A stretch of DNA of 35,336 bases from Paracoccus acridae (GCF_014642735.1 NZ_BMIV01000022.1:1-35336); one strand, 5' to 3'; positions 23,768-32,592 are shown, numbered from the stretch's first letter. Numbers and translations are program-made. The notes: generated by a model not told the origin, from the letters alone.

Positions 23768-24939
23768 GCAGCACTCTCCAGCGGCAGGCGGCGTTCGATC
23801 AACCGTGCATAGATCGAGGCACCGACCGGCAGGATGCCCGGATCCAGCACGAAGCCGGGATTGTGCAGCGGCACCGTGCCCGCATGGCCCAGATTGCCAT
23901 AGGCGCCGGGCACCTGTTGCAGCATGTCGGCGAAATCCTCGGACCCGGTAAAGGGCGCGCTGTCCGCATCGACCTGCGCCTCGCCTACCACATCGGCCGC
24001 GGCCTGTGCCCAGGCATCGGTCAGATCCTGATCGTTGAGCAGCACATCGAAGATCTCGCGGAAGTCCACGGTGACGGTGACTCCATGGGCCTTGCCCATG
24101 CCCTCGCAGATGCCGCGCATCCGGGCCTGCATCAGGTCGCGCACCTCGGGCCGGAAGAAGCGGATGGTTCCCGCCAGCGTGGCCGTTTCCGGCACGACGT
24201 TATAGGCGCTGCCCGCGTGGATCTGGGTCACGGACAGGACTGCCTTGTCCAGCGGATCGACGTTGCGGCCGAGGATCGTCTGGAACTGTCCGACCAGACT
24301 TGATGCCACCACCAGGGCGTCGTGCGACTGATGCGGCATGGCGGCGTGGCTGCCCTTGCCGCTGACGGTGATGTCAAAGAAGGACGCGCCTGCCATGGCC
24401 GCCCCCCGGCAGATCGTGGCCTGGCCCGGCTTGCCGTTGGGCTGGTTGTGCATCCCATAAACCTCGTCCACCGGAAATCGCTGGAACAACCCGTCTGCGA
24501 TCATGCCGCGCGCGCCGCCCAGGCCTTCTTCGGCCGGCTGGAAGATGAACACGGCGGTGCCGTCGAAATTGCGGCTGGCGGCAAGATACTGCGCGGCCCC
24601 CAGCAGCATCGTCGTATGGCCGTCATGGCCGCAGGCGTGCATCCTGCCCGGGTTCCCCGAGGCATAGTCCACCCCGCTGGCTTCCTGGATCGGCAGGGCG
24701 TCCATGTCGGCGCGAAGGCCCACCCGGCGATTGCCCTGACCGCGTCCATGCAGCAGCCCGACCACACCGGTCTTGCCGATGCCTTCATGCACCTCGTCCA
24801 GACCGTATTCGCGCAGCTTGGCCGCGACGATGCCCGCAGTCCGCACCTCCTCGAAGCCGAGTTCGGGGTTGGCGTGCAGGTCGCGGAAGACGGCTTCCAG
24901 ATCCGGGGCGGCGGCGTCGATCTCAGGCAGGTTCGGCAT
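23764..24939 (-). CDS. M20D-family amidohydrolase (hippurate hydrolase-like)
   Basis: This 391-residue protein has the M20D signature: HANPELGFEE (about 22-31), RADMDALPIQE (76-86), HACGHDGHTTMLLG (101-114, Cys-His metal ligands), FQPAEEGLGGARGM (133-146) and MHNQP with the next His ligand, plus the SGKGSHAAMPH lid segment. Such enzymes split N-acyl or N-carbamoyl amino acids; the Cys ligand places it with hippurate and indole-acetyl amino acid hydrolases. It lacks a signal peptide and acts in the cytoplasm. Its start overlaps the ABC ATPase gene by 17 bases and its stop overlaps the next M20 gene by four. Confidence 0.92.
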   Translation of the reverse strand: MPNLPEIDAAAPDLEAVFRDLHANPELGFEEVRTAGIVAAKLREYGLDEVHEGIGKTGVVGLLHGRGQGNRRVGLRADMDALPIQEASGVDYASGNPGRMHACGHDGHTTMLLGAAQYLAASRNFDGTAVFIFQPAEEGLGGARGMIADGLFQRFPVDEVYGMHNQPNGKPGQATICRGAAMAGASFFDITVSGKGSHAAMPHQSHDALVVASSLVGQFQTILGRNVDPLDKAVLSVTQIHAGSAYNVVPETATLAGTIRFFRPEVRDLMQARMRGICEGMGKAHGVTVTVDFREIFDVLLNDQDLTDAWAQAAADVVGEAQVDADSAPFTGSEDFADMLQQVPGAYGNLGHAGTVPLHNPGFVLDPGILPVGASIYARLIERRLPLESAA

Positions 24940-26596
24940 GGTTCACCTTCGGCAATTCGCGGAAATTGTGGAAATCCCAGAAACGTCCGGGCGCGGCGTC
25001 GATCAGGGCGCGGGTATAGGAATGGGCGGGCGTGGACAGCACCCGGTCTGCGGGACCGTGTTCGACGACGGCGCCGCGTTGCATCACGATCACCTCGTCG
25101 CAGATCTGGGCCGCCACGCGCAGGTCGTGGGTGATGAAGACGATGGCGATCCCCAGGTCGCGCTGCAACTGGTCCAGCAGATCCAGCACCTGCGCCTGCA
25201 CCGACACGTCAAGGGCCGAGACAGCCTCGTCCGCGACCAGCACGTCGGGGCGCATCATGACGGCCCGCGCGATGGCGATCCGCTGGCGCTGACCGCCGGA
25301 AAACTGGTGGGGATAGCGCGCCAAGGCATCCTGGGGCAGGCCCACGACGCCCATCAGGCGCGCGGCCTCGGCCAAGGCCTCGCGGCGTGGGGTGCCATAG
25401 TTCAGCGGACCTTCGATCAGGCTTTCGGCGATGGTCCAGCGGGGGTTCAGCGACCGCATCGGATCCTGGAACACCACCTGCAGCTTTTGCCGGTGCGGGC
25501 GCAGGGCACGGCGCGAAAGATCCGCGATGTCGGTGCCGTCCAGCATGATCCGTCCCGATGTCGGGTCGATCAGCCGCATGATGCAGCGCGCGACCGTGGA
25601 CTTGCCGGACCCGGATTCGCCCACGATCCCCAAGGTGCGCCCGCGCGGCAGGGTGAAGGTCACGTCCTTTGCGGCATGGGCCTGGGGCAGCTTCTTCAGG
25701 ATGCCGCCGCCACCATAGATCTTGTTCAGCGATTCCACCCGCAGGACCGTATTGTCTGCCACCGCACGCGCCGCGCGGGGCGACAGGCTGGGGACGGCCG
25801 ACAGCAGCTTGCGAGTGTATTCCGCCCGCGGCTGGCGCAGCAGCGTCTCGATGGGGCCATGCTCGACGATTTCGCCGTGCTTCATCACATACACCGTGTC
25901 CGCGATCTCGGCCACGACGCCCATGTCATGGGTGATGAACAGCACCGCCGTGCCGTGTTTCTGCTGCAATTCGTCGATCAGCGACAGGATCTGCTTCTGC
26001 GTGGTCACGTCCAGAGCCGTGGTCGGCTCGTCCGCGATCAGCAGCACGGGTTCAAGCACCAGGGCCATGGCGATCATGATCCGTTGGCGCTGCCCGCCGG
26101 AAAGCTGATGGGGATAGGACCGGAAGATGCGGTCCACATCGGGCAGATGCACCTGCTCCATGATCGCGCGGGCGCGGGCGCGGCGTTCGGCCACCGGCAG
26201 GTCGGTGTGAAGCTCCATCACCTCCATGATCTGGTCGCCGACCCGCAGGACCGGGTTCAGCGCCGTCATCGGTTCCTGGAAGATCATGGCGACGCGGGCG
26301 GCACGCAACTGGCGCATCTGCGCCTGGCTGAGGGGCAGCAGATCCTGCCCCTGCAAGGTGATGCTGCCGGTCGCGACCTTCAGCGCCTGGGGCAGAAGCC
26401 CCATGATCGCCAGCGAAGTGACAGACTTGCCCGACCCGGATTCGCCCACAAGGCAGACGGTTTCGCCCTGCCGGATCGTCACGTCGATGCCCTTGAGGAC
26501 CTGGGGGTTGCCCGGCGTTTCCGGCAGGCTGACGGTCAGGTTGCGGGCCTGCAGCGCGACGGGGGCGCCGTCGAAGTTGCGTGTCTTGAACAGCAT
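24923..26596 (-). CDS. Peptide-type ABC importer, fused double ATPase (DppD-DppF type)
   Basis: This 557-residue protein contains two complete ABC domains in one chain, replacing separate DppD and DppF. Domain 1 has Walker A GESGSGKS (51-58), signature LSGGQRQR (165-172) and Walker B LLIADEPT (185-192). Domain 2 has Walker A GESGSGKS (326-333) and signature FSGGQRQR (432-439), with a further Walker B LVADEAVS where the usual Pro-Thr is replaced by Ala-Val. ITHD switch histidines occur in both halves. It powers uptake through the two permeases encoded immediately upstream. Start lies four bases after the permease stop. Confidence 0.93.
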   Translation of the reverse strand: MLFKTRNFDGAPVALQARNLTVSLPETPGNPQVLKGIDVTIRQGETVCLVGESGSGKSVTSLAIMGLLPQALKVATGSITLQGQDLLPLSQAQMRQLRAARVAMIFQEPMTALNPVLRVGDQIMEVMELHTDLPVAERRARARAIMEQVHLPDVDRIFRSYPHQLSGGQRQRIMIAMALVLEPVLLIADEPTTALDVTTQKQILSLIDELQQKHGTAVLFITHDMGVVAEIADTVYVMKHGEIVEHGPIETLLRQPRAEYTRKLLSAVPSLSPRAARAVADNTVLRVESLNKIYGGGGILKKLPQAHAAKDVTFTLPRGRTLGIVGESGSGKSTVARCIMRLIDPTSGRIMLDGTDIADLSRRALRPHRQKLQVVFQDPMRSLNPRWTIAESLIEGPLNYGTPRREALAEAARLMGVVGLPQDALARYPHQFSGGQRQRIAIARAVMMRPDVLVADEAVSALDVSVQAQVLDLLDQLQRDLGIAIVFITHDLRVAAQICDEVIVMQRGAVVEHGPADRVLSTPAHSYTRALIDAAPGRFWDFHNFRELPKVNHAEPA

Positions 26597-26600
26597 CGGC

Positions 26601-27476
26601 TTATCCCGCCCGTTTCTTCAGCCGCGGATCCAGCATGTCGCGCGCCGCATCGCCCAGAAGGTTGATCGACAGGATGCACAGCGACAGCGCCAGACCGGGA
26701 TAAAGGATCAGTTCCGGCTTGATGCGGAAGAACATCCGCCCTTCCGCCATGATATTGCCCCAGGTGGGGGTTTCGGTGCTGACGCCCGCGCCCAGGAAGG
26801 ACAGGATCGCCTCGGTCAGGATGGCGGATGCCAGGATATAGGTGCCCTGCACGATCAGCGGCGCCAGCGTGTTCGGGACCAGGTGGCGGACCAGGATTTT
26901 CGGCATGGATGTGCCAAGGGCGATTGCGGCCTCGACATAGGGTTCCTCTCGCGCAGCCAGCACAACGGCCCGGACCAGGCGGACGACGCGCGGGATCTCG
27001 GGGATGGTGATCGCGGCGATAACCGAGCCGACCGAGGGACCGTTCAGCGCGACAAGTGCAATCGCCAGCAGGATCGACGGGATCGCCATCAGCGCGTCCA
27101 TCATCCGCATGATGATCGCATCGGCCGTGCGGAAGAAGCCCGCGACCATGCCGATCACCAGTCCGATCAGGACTGATACCACGGCGGTCGCGATGCCGAT
27201 GATCAGCGACAACTGCCCCCCGATCAGGACGCGGCTGAAGATGTCGCGGCCGAAATTGTCCGTGCCCAGGGGGTGCCCCTCGATGGGGCCTTTCAGGCGG
27301 GCCAGCGGGTTCATCGCCAGCGGATCATGCGGCGCGATCCATTGGGCCAGCAGCGTCAGCACCACGATGACAGCCAGCACCAGGGCGGCGATCTTGCTGC
27401 CCCACCCGAACTGGGGCAGCCGCAGCGCGCGAAGGACCGGCTGCATGGCCGAGGTGGGCGGCGGAACGGGGGACAT
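26601..27476 (-). CDS. Peptide-type ABC importer permease, DppC-like
   Basis: This 291-residue membrane protein has an N-terminal cytoplasmic extension followed by the typical N-terminal segment (FGWGSKIAALVLAVIVVLTLL region) and five further segments. HPLGTDNFGRDIFSRVLIGG (about 69-88) is the hallmark of DppC/OppC proteins. The EAA loop reads EEPYVEAAIALGTSMPKILV then HLVPN. It forms the channel with the DppB-like protein; its start overlaps that gene's stop by one base (TGATG). It sits directly before the fused ATPase gene. Confidence 0.93.
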   Translation of the reverse strand: MSPVPPPTSAMQPVLRALRLPQFGWGSKIAALVLAVIVVLTLLAQWIAPHDPLAMNPLARLKGPIEGHPLGTDNFGRDIFSRVLIGGQLSLIIGIATAVVSVLIGLVIGMVAGFFRTADAIIMRMMDALMAIPSILLAIALVALNGPSVGSVIAAITIPEIPRVVRLVRAVVLAAREEPYVEAAIALGTSMPKILVRHLVPNTLAPLIVQGTYILASAILTEAILSFLGAGVSTETPTWGNIMAEGRMFFRIKPELILYPGLALSLCILSINLLGDAARDMLDPRLKKRAG

Positions 27477-28417
27477 CAGTAACGGATCCTCGGGTCAAAG
27501 AAGCTGTAGCTGAGGTCGATCAGCAGGTTCACCAGAACGTAAAGAAAACTGGTCAGCAGGATCATCGCCTGGATCACCGGGTAATCGCGGGCCAGGATCG
27601 CATCGACCGTCAGCCGCCCGATGCCGGGGATGTTGAACACCGTCTCGGTCACCACGACGCCGCCGATCAGCAGCGCAAATCCCGTCCCGATCACCGTCAG
27701 GATCGGCACGGCCGCGTTCTTCAGCGCGTGGCGGAACAGGACGGTGCGTTCCGGCGCCCCCTTGGCGCGGGCGGTGCGGATGTAATCCTCGCCCAGCACC
27801 TCAAGCATGTTGGCCCGCGTCATGCGCGCGATCAGCGCGATATAGATGGTGCTGAGCGTCAGCGCGGGCAGGAAGGCGTTGGACAGGAACGCGCCCAGGC
27901 CCCGGCTGATCGGCGTATAGCCTTGGACCGGGAACCATCCCAGCTTCAGCGAAAAGATCAGGATGAAGATATAGCCGATCACGAAGACCGGGACCGAAAA
28001 GCCCAAGACGGAAAAGGTCATCACCGCATAATCCGCCCCGCTGCGATGCTTCCATGCGGCCAGCACGCCCATCGGCACGGCCATGGCGACCGACATCAGG
28101 ATCGTCAGGATCGCGATGGCGAAGGTCGGCCCGATCCGGTCGGCGATCATCGAGGCCACCGGCGTGTTCGAGATCAGCGAGACGCCCAGATCGCCGCGCA
28201 GCAACTGGCCCAGCCAGGTCACGAACTGGATGTGCAGCGGCTGGTTCAGGCCCATCGCCTCTCGGATCCGTTCCAGTTGCGCGGGGGTTGCCATGTCGCC
28301 CGCGATGATCGCGGCCGGATCGCCCGGCGTCAGGCGCAGCAGCAGGAAGACGAAGACGGCAACCAGCAGCATCACCGGGATGACGGCCAGGATGCGCCGC
28401 AGGATATAGCCCAGCAT
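27476..28417 (-). CDS. Peptide-type ABC importer permease, DppB-like
   Basis: This 313-residue protein has six membrane segments with the DppB/OppB opening MLGYILRRILAVIPVMLLVA and the family motif FVFLLLRLTPGDPAA. The EAA loop EDYIRTARAKGAPERTVLFR then HALKNA contacts the ATPase. The final segments contain ETVFNIPGIGRLTVDAILAR and DYPVIQAM, again diagnostic. It is separated from the binding-protein gene by 70 bases holding a strong stem-loop, which may lower permease expression relative to the binding protein. Confidence 0.94.
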   Translation of the reverse strand: MLGYILRRILAVIPVMLLVAVFVFLLLRLTPGDPAAIIAGDMATPAQLERIREAMGLNQPLHIQFVTWLGQLLRGDLGVSLISNTPVASMIADRIGPTFAIAILTILMSVAMAVPMGVLAAWKHRSGADYAVMTFSVLGFSVPVFVIGYIFILIFSLKLGWFPVQGYTPISRGLGAFLSNAFLPALTLSTIYIALIARMTRANMLEVLGEDYIRTARAKGAPERTVLFRHALKNAAVPILTVIGTGFALLIGGVVVTETVFNIPGIGRLTVDAILARDYPVIQAMILLTSFLYVLVNLLIDLSYSFFDPRIRY

Positions 28418-28450
28418 CAGTTTTCCTCGGATCGGAGGGAGGGCAGGTCA

Positions 28451-28473
28451 GGGGCGGCGCAAGGCACCGCCCC
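28451..28473 (-). promoter_or_regulatory. Stem-loop between binding-protein and permease genes
   Basis: A ten-base-pair stem (GGGGCGGTGC / GCGCCGCCCC, one G-U pair) with a three-base loop lies just after the binding-protein stop. There is no T-run, so it is not a strong terminator. Stem-loops in this position in ABC operons often stabilise the upstream message or partly attenuate transcription, giving more binding protein than permease. Confidence 0.5.
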
Positions 28474-28487
28474 GGCTTGGCGGCCTG

Positions 28488-30053
28488 TCACTCGGCCTTC
28501 TGGAGGTTCCAGAACACCGGCACCGGCGAGTTGATCATGTCGGTGATCCCCGCGCGACGCGCCTGGGGCAGGGTGTATTGGCCCAGCGGGATCAGCAACC
28601 CGTTGTCGATGGCATGGGCCTGGATTTCCTCGGCCACGGCCTTCTGGGCATTGGCATCGGCGGCGTCGATGAAGTTTTCCTTCAACTCCTCGACACGTTC
28701 GTCGGTGGGCCAGCCGAACCAGGCGTCGTCGCCGCGCCCGTTCAGCATCGGGTTCGAGATCGGGTTCGAAATCTCGGGCACCATCCAGTTGGTGATGAAG
28801 ATGTTCCACCCGCCTTCGGCGGGGGCCGCCTGGCTGGCGCGGCGGGTCACCAGGGTCTGCCAGTCCATCGGCTGCAGATCGACCTGGAAGCCCGCCTCGC
28901 GCAGGGCCTGGGACACCACGACCGGCTGCGTGGCAAGCGCCACCATGTCGGTGGGGGCCATCAGCACGACGGGCGTGCCGTCATAGCCGGCCTCTTGCAG
29001 CAGCGCCTTGGCTTCATCAACCCCGCCGCCCTGCGTCAGCGTCTCGGTGCCGACTTCGCTGCCCAGGGGGGTGCCGCAGCCCATGATGGCGCCGCACACC
29101 TGATAGTATTCGGGATTGCCCACCATCGCCGCCAGCACGGGTTCCTGCTGGATCGCCTTCAGCGCGGCCTGGCGGATCTGCTGGTTGTCGAAGGGCGGGT
29201 GCAGGAAGTTCATCCGCACCATGGTCTGCATCCCCGTCGGTTCGCGCTTTTCGACCACGATGTTCGGATCACCCTCCAGAAGGGCCAGCAGATCGACCTG
29301 CATCTGTTCGATATAGTCGATCTCGCCGCCGGAGAGCGCGTTCACGGCGGTCTGGATGTCGGGCATGTTCACCCATTCGACGCGATCGACGTTCACGACC
29401 TTGCCGCCGGCCATCCAGTCGGCAGGTTCGTCGCGCGGAACATATTCGTCGAATTTTTCATAGACCACGGTCAGGCCCGGCTGGAACTCGGCCTCGACAA
29501 AGCGGAAGGGGCCGGAACCGGTGTAATCCGTGATCGCCTCGTCGGCCGAGGTCTCGGCCACGCGGGCGGGCATGATAAAGGGCGGCAGCGCGGATTGCTT
29601 GGACAGGATGTCCAGCATCGGCACGAAGGGTTCGGTCAGGGTCCAGGTGATCGTCTTGTCATCCGTCGCCTCAAGGCTGGCGGTGCGGTCCATGATGACC
29701 TGCCCGCCCGCGTCCTTCTGGCCCCAGCGTTTCAGCGACGCAACCGCGTCGGCGGCGGTCACCGGCGCGCCGTCGTGGAAGGTCAGGCCGTCGCGCAGGG
29801 TGAAGGTATAGGTCAACTGGTCGTCCGACACGGTCCAGTCGGCCATCTGCGGCTGCGGCTGGTATTGGCTGTCCTGCGCGATCAGCACGTCATAGATCAT
29901 GTAGGCGTGGTTGCGCGTGATATGGGCCGTGGTGATCACCGGGTCCAGGACGCGCAGTCCCGAATGCATCACGGCCTTGACCGTCGTTTCGGCCCAGGCC
30001 GTCCCGGCCAGCATGGTCGAGGCAAGAAGCGTCGCTGTCAGTCGGTTGAACAT
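28488..30053 (-). CDS. Peptide-type ABC importer substrate-binding protein (family 5, DppA/OppA-like)
   Basis: This 521-residue periplasmic protein has a signal peptide cleaved after TAWA (about residue 21). Mature sequence shows family 5 features: YDVLIAQDSQYQPQPQMADW (about 54-73), LTYTFTLRDGLTFHDGAPVT then AADAVASLKRW (about 79-110), and TGSGPFRFVE. It binds a peptide-like ligand and feeds the permease encoded next. A ribosome-binding site (GAGAGGATCTC) precedes the ATG. It follows the M81 peptidase gene by about 40 bases, so both are likely under the control of the upstream IclR regulator. Ligand identity cannot be read from sequence. Confidence 0.93.
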   Translation of the reverse strand: MFNRLTATLLASTMLAGTAWAETTVKAVMHSGLRVLDPVITTAHITRNHAYMIYDVLIAQDSQYQPQPQMADWTVSDDQLTYTFTLRDGLTFHDGAPVTAADAVASLKRWGQKDAGGQVIMDRTASLEATDDKTITWTLTEPFVPMLDILSKQSALPPFIMPARVAETSADEAITDYTGSGPFRFVEAEFQPGLTVVYEKFDEYVPRDEPADWMAGGKVVNVDRVEWVNMPDIQTAVNALSGGEIDYIEQMQVDLLALLEGDPNIVVEKREPTGMQTMVRMNFLHPPFDNQQIRQAALKAIQQEPVLAAMVGNPEYYQVCGAIMGCGTPLGSEVGTETLTQGGGVDEAKALLQEAGYDGTPVVLMAPTDMVALATQPVVVSQALREAGFQVDLQPMDWQTLVTRRASQAAPAEGGWNIFITNWMVPEISNPISNPMLNGRGDDAWFGWPTDERVEELKENFIDAADANAQKAVAEEIQAHAIDNGLLIPLGQYTLPQARRAGITDMINSPVPVFWNLQKAE

Positions 30054-30095
30054 GAGATCCTCTCTGTTGATCGATGTCGCGGGCCGATCTTGGCG

Positions 30096-31628
30096 TCAGC
30101 CTTGCGCGGGTGGGGTGAAGGGCGGGCCGCCCGGTTCCAGCCGGATACCGGGATGCAGGTGGCGGAAGGGCAGGCGGGCCGGGCTGAGGGGCATGGGTCC
30201 GGGCGCCGTGCAGGTCAGGATGTCTTCGGCGATAGGGGCGAAATCGGCCCGGAAATGGTTCGAGCTTTTGACCACCAGGATGGCCTGCGCCTCGGGCTCG
30301 ATCCCCAGGAAGCGGAACATCTCTCGGTCGGCCATCTGGGCCTTTTCGGACGCCACCGCCACCCGCACCCCGCCGATGCGCAGGCAGGCCGAAGGGCCAA
30401 GCTGCAGATGGGCGCCGCCGTAATAGGGGCCGGTGGCATGGCACCGGCCGTCCGACAGGCGTTCCACCGTGAAGGTGCCGGCATAGGGGGCGTCACCTTC
30501 GACCCCCGACTTGCCGCCCAGGGACAGTTCGATCTGCGCCCCAACGCCTGCCGCATGGGCTGCGGCCGCAGCCTGGGGATCGGTGATCAGCCCGATGGCC
30601 GCGTGCCGGGCATCCGCCTGGATCAGCGCCCGCAACATCCCCGTCGTGTCGGAATCGCCCCCCGCGCCGGGGTTGTCCTGGGTGTCGGCGATGACAATGG
30701 GGCGCGTGGCCGTGGCGGCAAGGCGCTGCGCCTCGGCGACGCCGTCGTCAGGCAGGAAGGACCGGCCCTGGAAGGCTGGCTCTGCCTCGCGCACAGCCTG
30801 CGCGATCCGGTCGGCGGCCGCGTCCGCCTGATCCTGGCTCTCCGCATAGGCCACGACCGAAGGGCGGCAATCCGCGAAATCCGCCGCGGGAAAGCCCATG
30901 AAGAACGACGCGCAGACACCTTGGGCATCAAGTTCCGCCACCAGGTCGTAAAGCCCGGCCGCAGGCTGGCCCATGGTGGACTGCCAGGCAATCGGGATCA
31001 GGAAATCAAGCTGCCGGAACGCCTTGAAGCTGGCCCGGCCCGCCATCAGCCGCCCCAGTTCGGCCGCCGCCCGTTGGCCGGTCAGGGCCATGTCCACATG
31101 CGGATAGGTGCGGAACCCCATCAGCAGATCGGCTTCATCGACCATCTGCGCGCTGATGTTTCCATGCAGGTCAAGCGCCGCGACGATGGGCACATCGGGG
31201 CCTACGACCTCTCGCACGCGGGCGATCAGCGGCCCTTCGCCATCGGGCGCGCCCTCTGCCACCATGGCGCCGTGCAGGTCCAGGAACACCCCGTCCACGG
31301 GCAGCACCTGCCGCAGACCCTCGACGATTTCATTGCTGATGGCGTGATAGCAGGCGGCGGTCACCGGGGCCGATGGCACGGCGCCTGCCCAGGTCAACGG
31401 CACCAGATCCCAGCCGTGTCTTTCGGCATGGTCGATCGCACCAGCGACCGGCAGGTTGACCTGCCGTGCCCGTTCCAGAATCTGCGTGCCGCGGCTTAAC
31501 GGCAGATAGCCGCCCCCTTGTTCGAACGCGGCCATGTCGGCGGGGCTGGGGGCAAAGGAATTGCTTTCATGGACAAACCCCGCAAGGGCAACGCGCGGCG
31601 CGTGATCTTGATTGAGAGATGCCACCAT
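30096..31628 (-). CDS. M81-family metallopeptidase (microcystinase C/MlrC-like)
   Basis: This protein of 510 residues (from the ATG at 31628) belongs to the MlrC family, zinc hydrolases first known from the last step of microcystin breakdown (linear tetrapeptide or Adda release) but common in ABC operons of unknown substrate. Metal-binding stretches are visible: GFVHESNSFAPS (about 17-28), FLDLHGAMVAEG (about 112-123), VAALDLHGNISAQ, and GFRTYPHVDMALTG. The C-terminal MlrC domain has VIADTQDNPGAGGDSDTTGM and VVKSSNHFRADF. No signal peptide, so it acts on imported material. An in-frame ATG at 31661 would add 11 residues but would lie across a palindrome. First gene of the operon. Confidence 0.92.
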   Translation of the reverse strand: MVASLNQDHAPRVALAGFVHESNSFAPSPADMAAFEQGGGYLPLSRGTQILERARQVNLPVAGAIDHAERHGWDLVPLTWAGAVPSAPVTAACYHAISNEIVEGLRQVLPVDGVFLDLHGAMVAEGAPDGEGPLIARVREVVGPDVPIVAALDLHGNISAQMVDEADLLMGFRTYPHVDMALTGQRAAAELGRLMAGRASFKAFRQLDFLIPIAWQSTMGQPAAGLYDLVAELDAQGVCASFFMGFPAADFADCRPSVVAYAESQDQADAAADRIAQAVREAEPAFQGRSFLPDDGVAEAQRLAATATRPIVIADTQDNPGAGGDSDTTGMLRALIQADARHAAIGLITDPQAAAAAHAAGVGAQIELSLGGKSGVEGDAPYAGTFTVERLSDGRCHATGPYYGGAHLQLGPSACLRIGGVRVAVASEKAQMADREMFRFLGIEPEAQAILVVKSSNHFRADFAPIAEDILTCTAPGPMPLSPARLPFRHLHPGIRLEPGGPPFTPPAQG

Positions 31629-31630
31629 TC

Positions 31631-31649
31631 CGTATTGCGATCCGATACG
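31631..31649. promoter_or_regulatory. Candidate IclR operator between divergent M81 and IclR genes
   Basis: The inverted repeat CGTAT-n9-ATACG lies just upstream of the ATG at 31628, embedded in TTCCGTATTGCGATCCGATA. The half TTCCGTATTGCG resembles dyads bound by several IclR-family proteins. Its location over the translation start region of the M81 gene would suit repression of the operon. Identification is by pattern and position only. Confidence 0.4.
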
Positions 31650-31712
31650 ACTGCATTGCATGGTGAGTGTAGTTAGTGAATTTTCCTTGTGTCAACATTG
31701 GAGATGCAGAGG

Positions 31713-32501
31713 ATGCAGGAAAACCCGGCCATGTCCCTGTCGAACCCTGGGGATTCCTTGTTCGTTCAGTCCCTTGCGCGTGGAATGAGCGTTCTTGAGG
31801 CATTCCGTGAAGCCGACGGGCCGCTGTCGCTGGCGCAGATTGCCACAAGGGCAGGGCTGACACGCAGCGCGGCGCAGCGCCTGGTTCATACCTTTCGTAA
31901 GCTGGGCTATCTGACCTTGTCAGAGGACGGGCGCGGCTTTCGCCTGGACTTGCCGATCCTGGATCTGACGCATGACTATCTGCGGCTGAACCCTTTGGTT
32001 CGACGCGCCAGCCCCGTGCTTCTGGAACTGCGCCGCAATGTCCGTGAACGGGTGGACCTGTCCCTGTTTGACGGCAGGCGGATGGTCTATGCCGCCCGGA
32101 TGCAAAGCAAGCGCGAGACGTTCTTTGCCACCCTGGTGGGCAACAGTGTACCCACGGCCTGCACGTCCGGGGGCTGGGCCGTCATGGCGATGCTGCCGGA
32201 TGATGAGGTGGACGCGATCCTGGAAGGGCAGCAGATCCCGCAGATCACGCCGCGGACACTTACCGACCCGTCTGCGATCCGGGAACAGATAACCTTGGCG
32301 CGCGCGAATGGTCACGCGTTGGCAATCGAACAGATCCTGATGGGAGAGGTGGCTGTCGGTGTGGCCATTCCCGACGCCGACGGACGCCCGATTGCGGCGA
32401 TCCACATTGCGGCCTCGCTTTCGGAATGGGCCCCCGAGGATTTCCGGCGACGCGTGGCGCCCCTGGCTGCCGAGGCCGTGCGCAGCATCCTGTCCAACTG
32501 A
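31713..32501 (+). CDS. IclR-family transcriptional regulator (PcaR/PobR-like)
   Basis: This 262-residue protein has the N-terminal IclR winged helix-turn-helix (SLARGMSVLEAFREADGPLS, then QIATRAGLTRSAAQRLVHTF; about residues 20-75) and the C-terminal GAF-like effector domain with RVDLSLFDGRRMVYAARMQS, TACTSGGWAVMAML and IEQILMGEVAVGVAIPDADG. Starts are possible at GTG 31689, ATG 31704, 31713 and 31731; 31713 has GGAG nine bases upstream. It diverges from the M81-ABC-M20 operon and is its likely ligand-responsive regulator, sensing an aromatic or amino-acyl breakdown product. Confidence 0.9.
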   Translation: MQENPAMSLSNPGDSLFVQSLARGMSVLEAFREADGPLSLAQIATRAGLTRSAAQRLVHTFRKLGYLTLSEDGRGFRLDLPILDLTHDYLRLNPLVRRASPVLLELRRNVRERVDLSLFDGRRMVYAARMQSKRETFFATLVGNSVPTACTSGGWAVMAMLPDDEVDAILEGQQIPQITPRTLTDPSAIREQITLARANGHALAIEQILMGEVAVGVAIPDADGRPIAAIHIAASLSEWAPEDFRRRVAPLAAEAVRSILSN

Positions 32502-32515
32502 CGACTTCGGCAGCA

Positions 32516-32544
32516 GCGGTCCTTGTCATGTCATCCGGGACCGC
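32516..32544. terminator. Possible bidirectional terminator hairpin between convergent IclR and SDR genes
   Basis: The inverted repeat GCGGTCC / GGACCGC with a 15-base loop lies 15 bases past the IclR stop and about 50 bases past the end of the convergent SDR gene. There is no T-run on either side, so the call rests only on the stem and the location. Confidence 0.3.
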
Positions 32545-32592
32545 GTTACCGATTTCCCGTTCGCCATCCCGGATCTCGCCACAAGAACTCCG

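Noticed and set aside
22530..23774. A 414-codon minus-strand frame overlapping the CPG2-like gene
   Set aside because: It is another frame of the same strand, highly Arg-rich, without metal-binding motifs.
24773..26665. A 630-codon plus-strand frame opposite the fused ABC ATPase
   Set aside because: Low-complexity shadow of the ATPase and the M20D gene; no motif or ribosome-binding site.
28578..31499. A 973-codon open frame on the plus strand opposite the binding-protein and M81 genes
   Set aside because: It is the shadow of two clear minus-strand genes; its translation is rich in Gly, His, Arg and Gln with no domain, as expected for the reverse frame of GC-rich genes.
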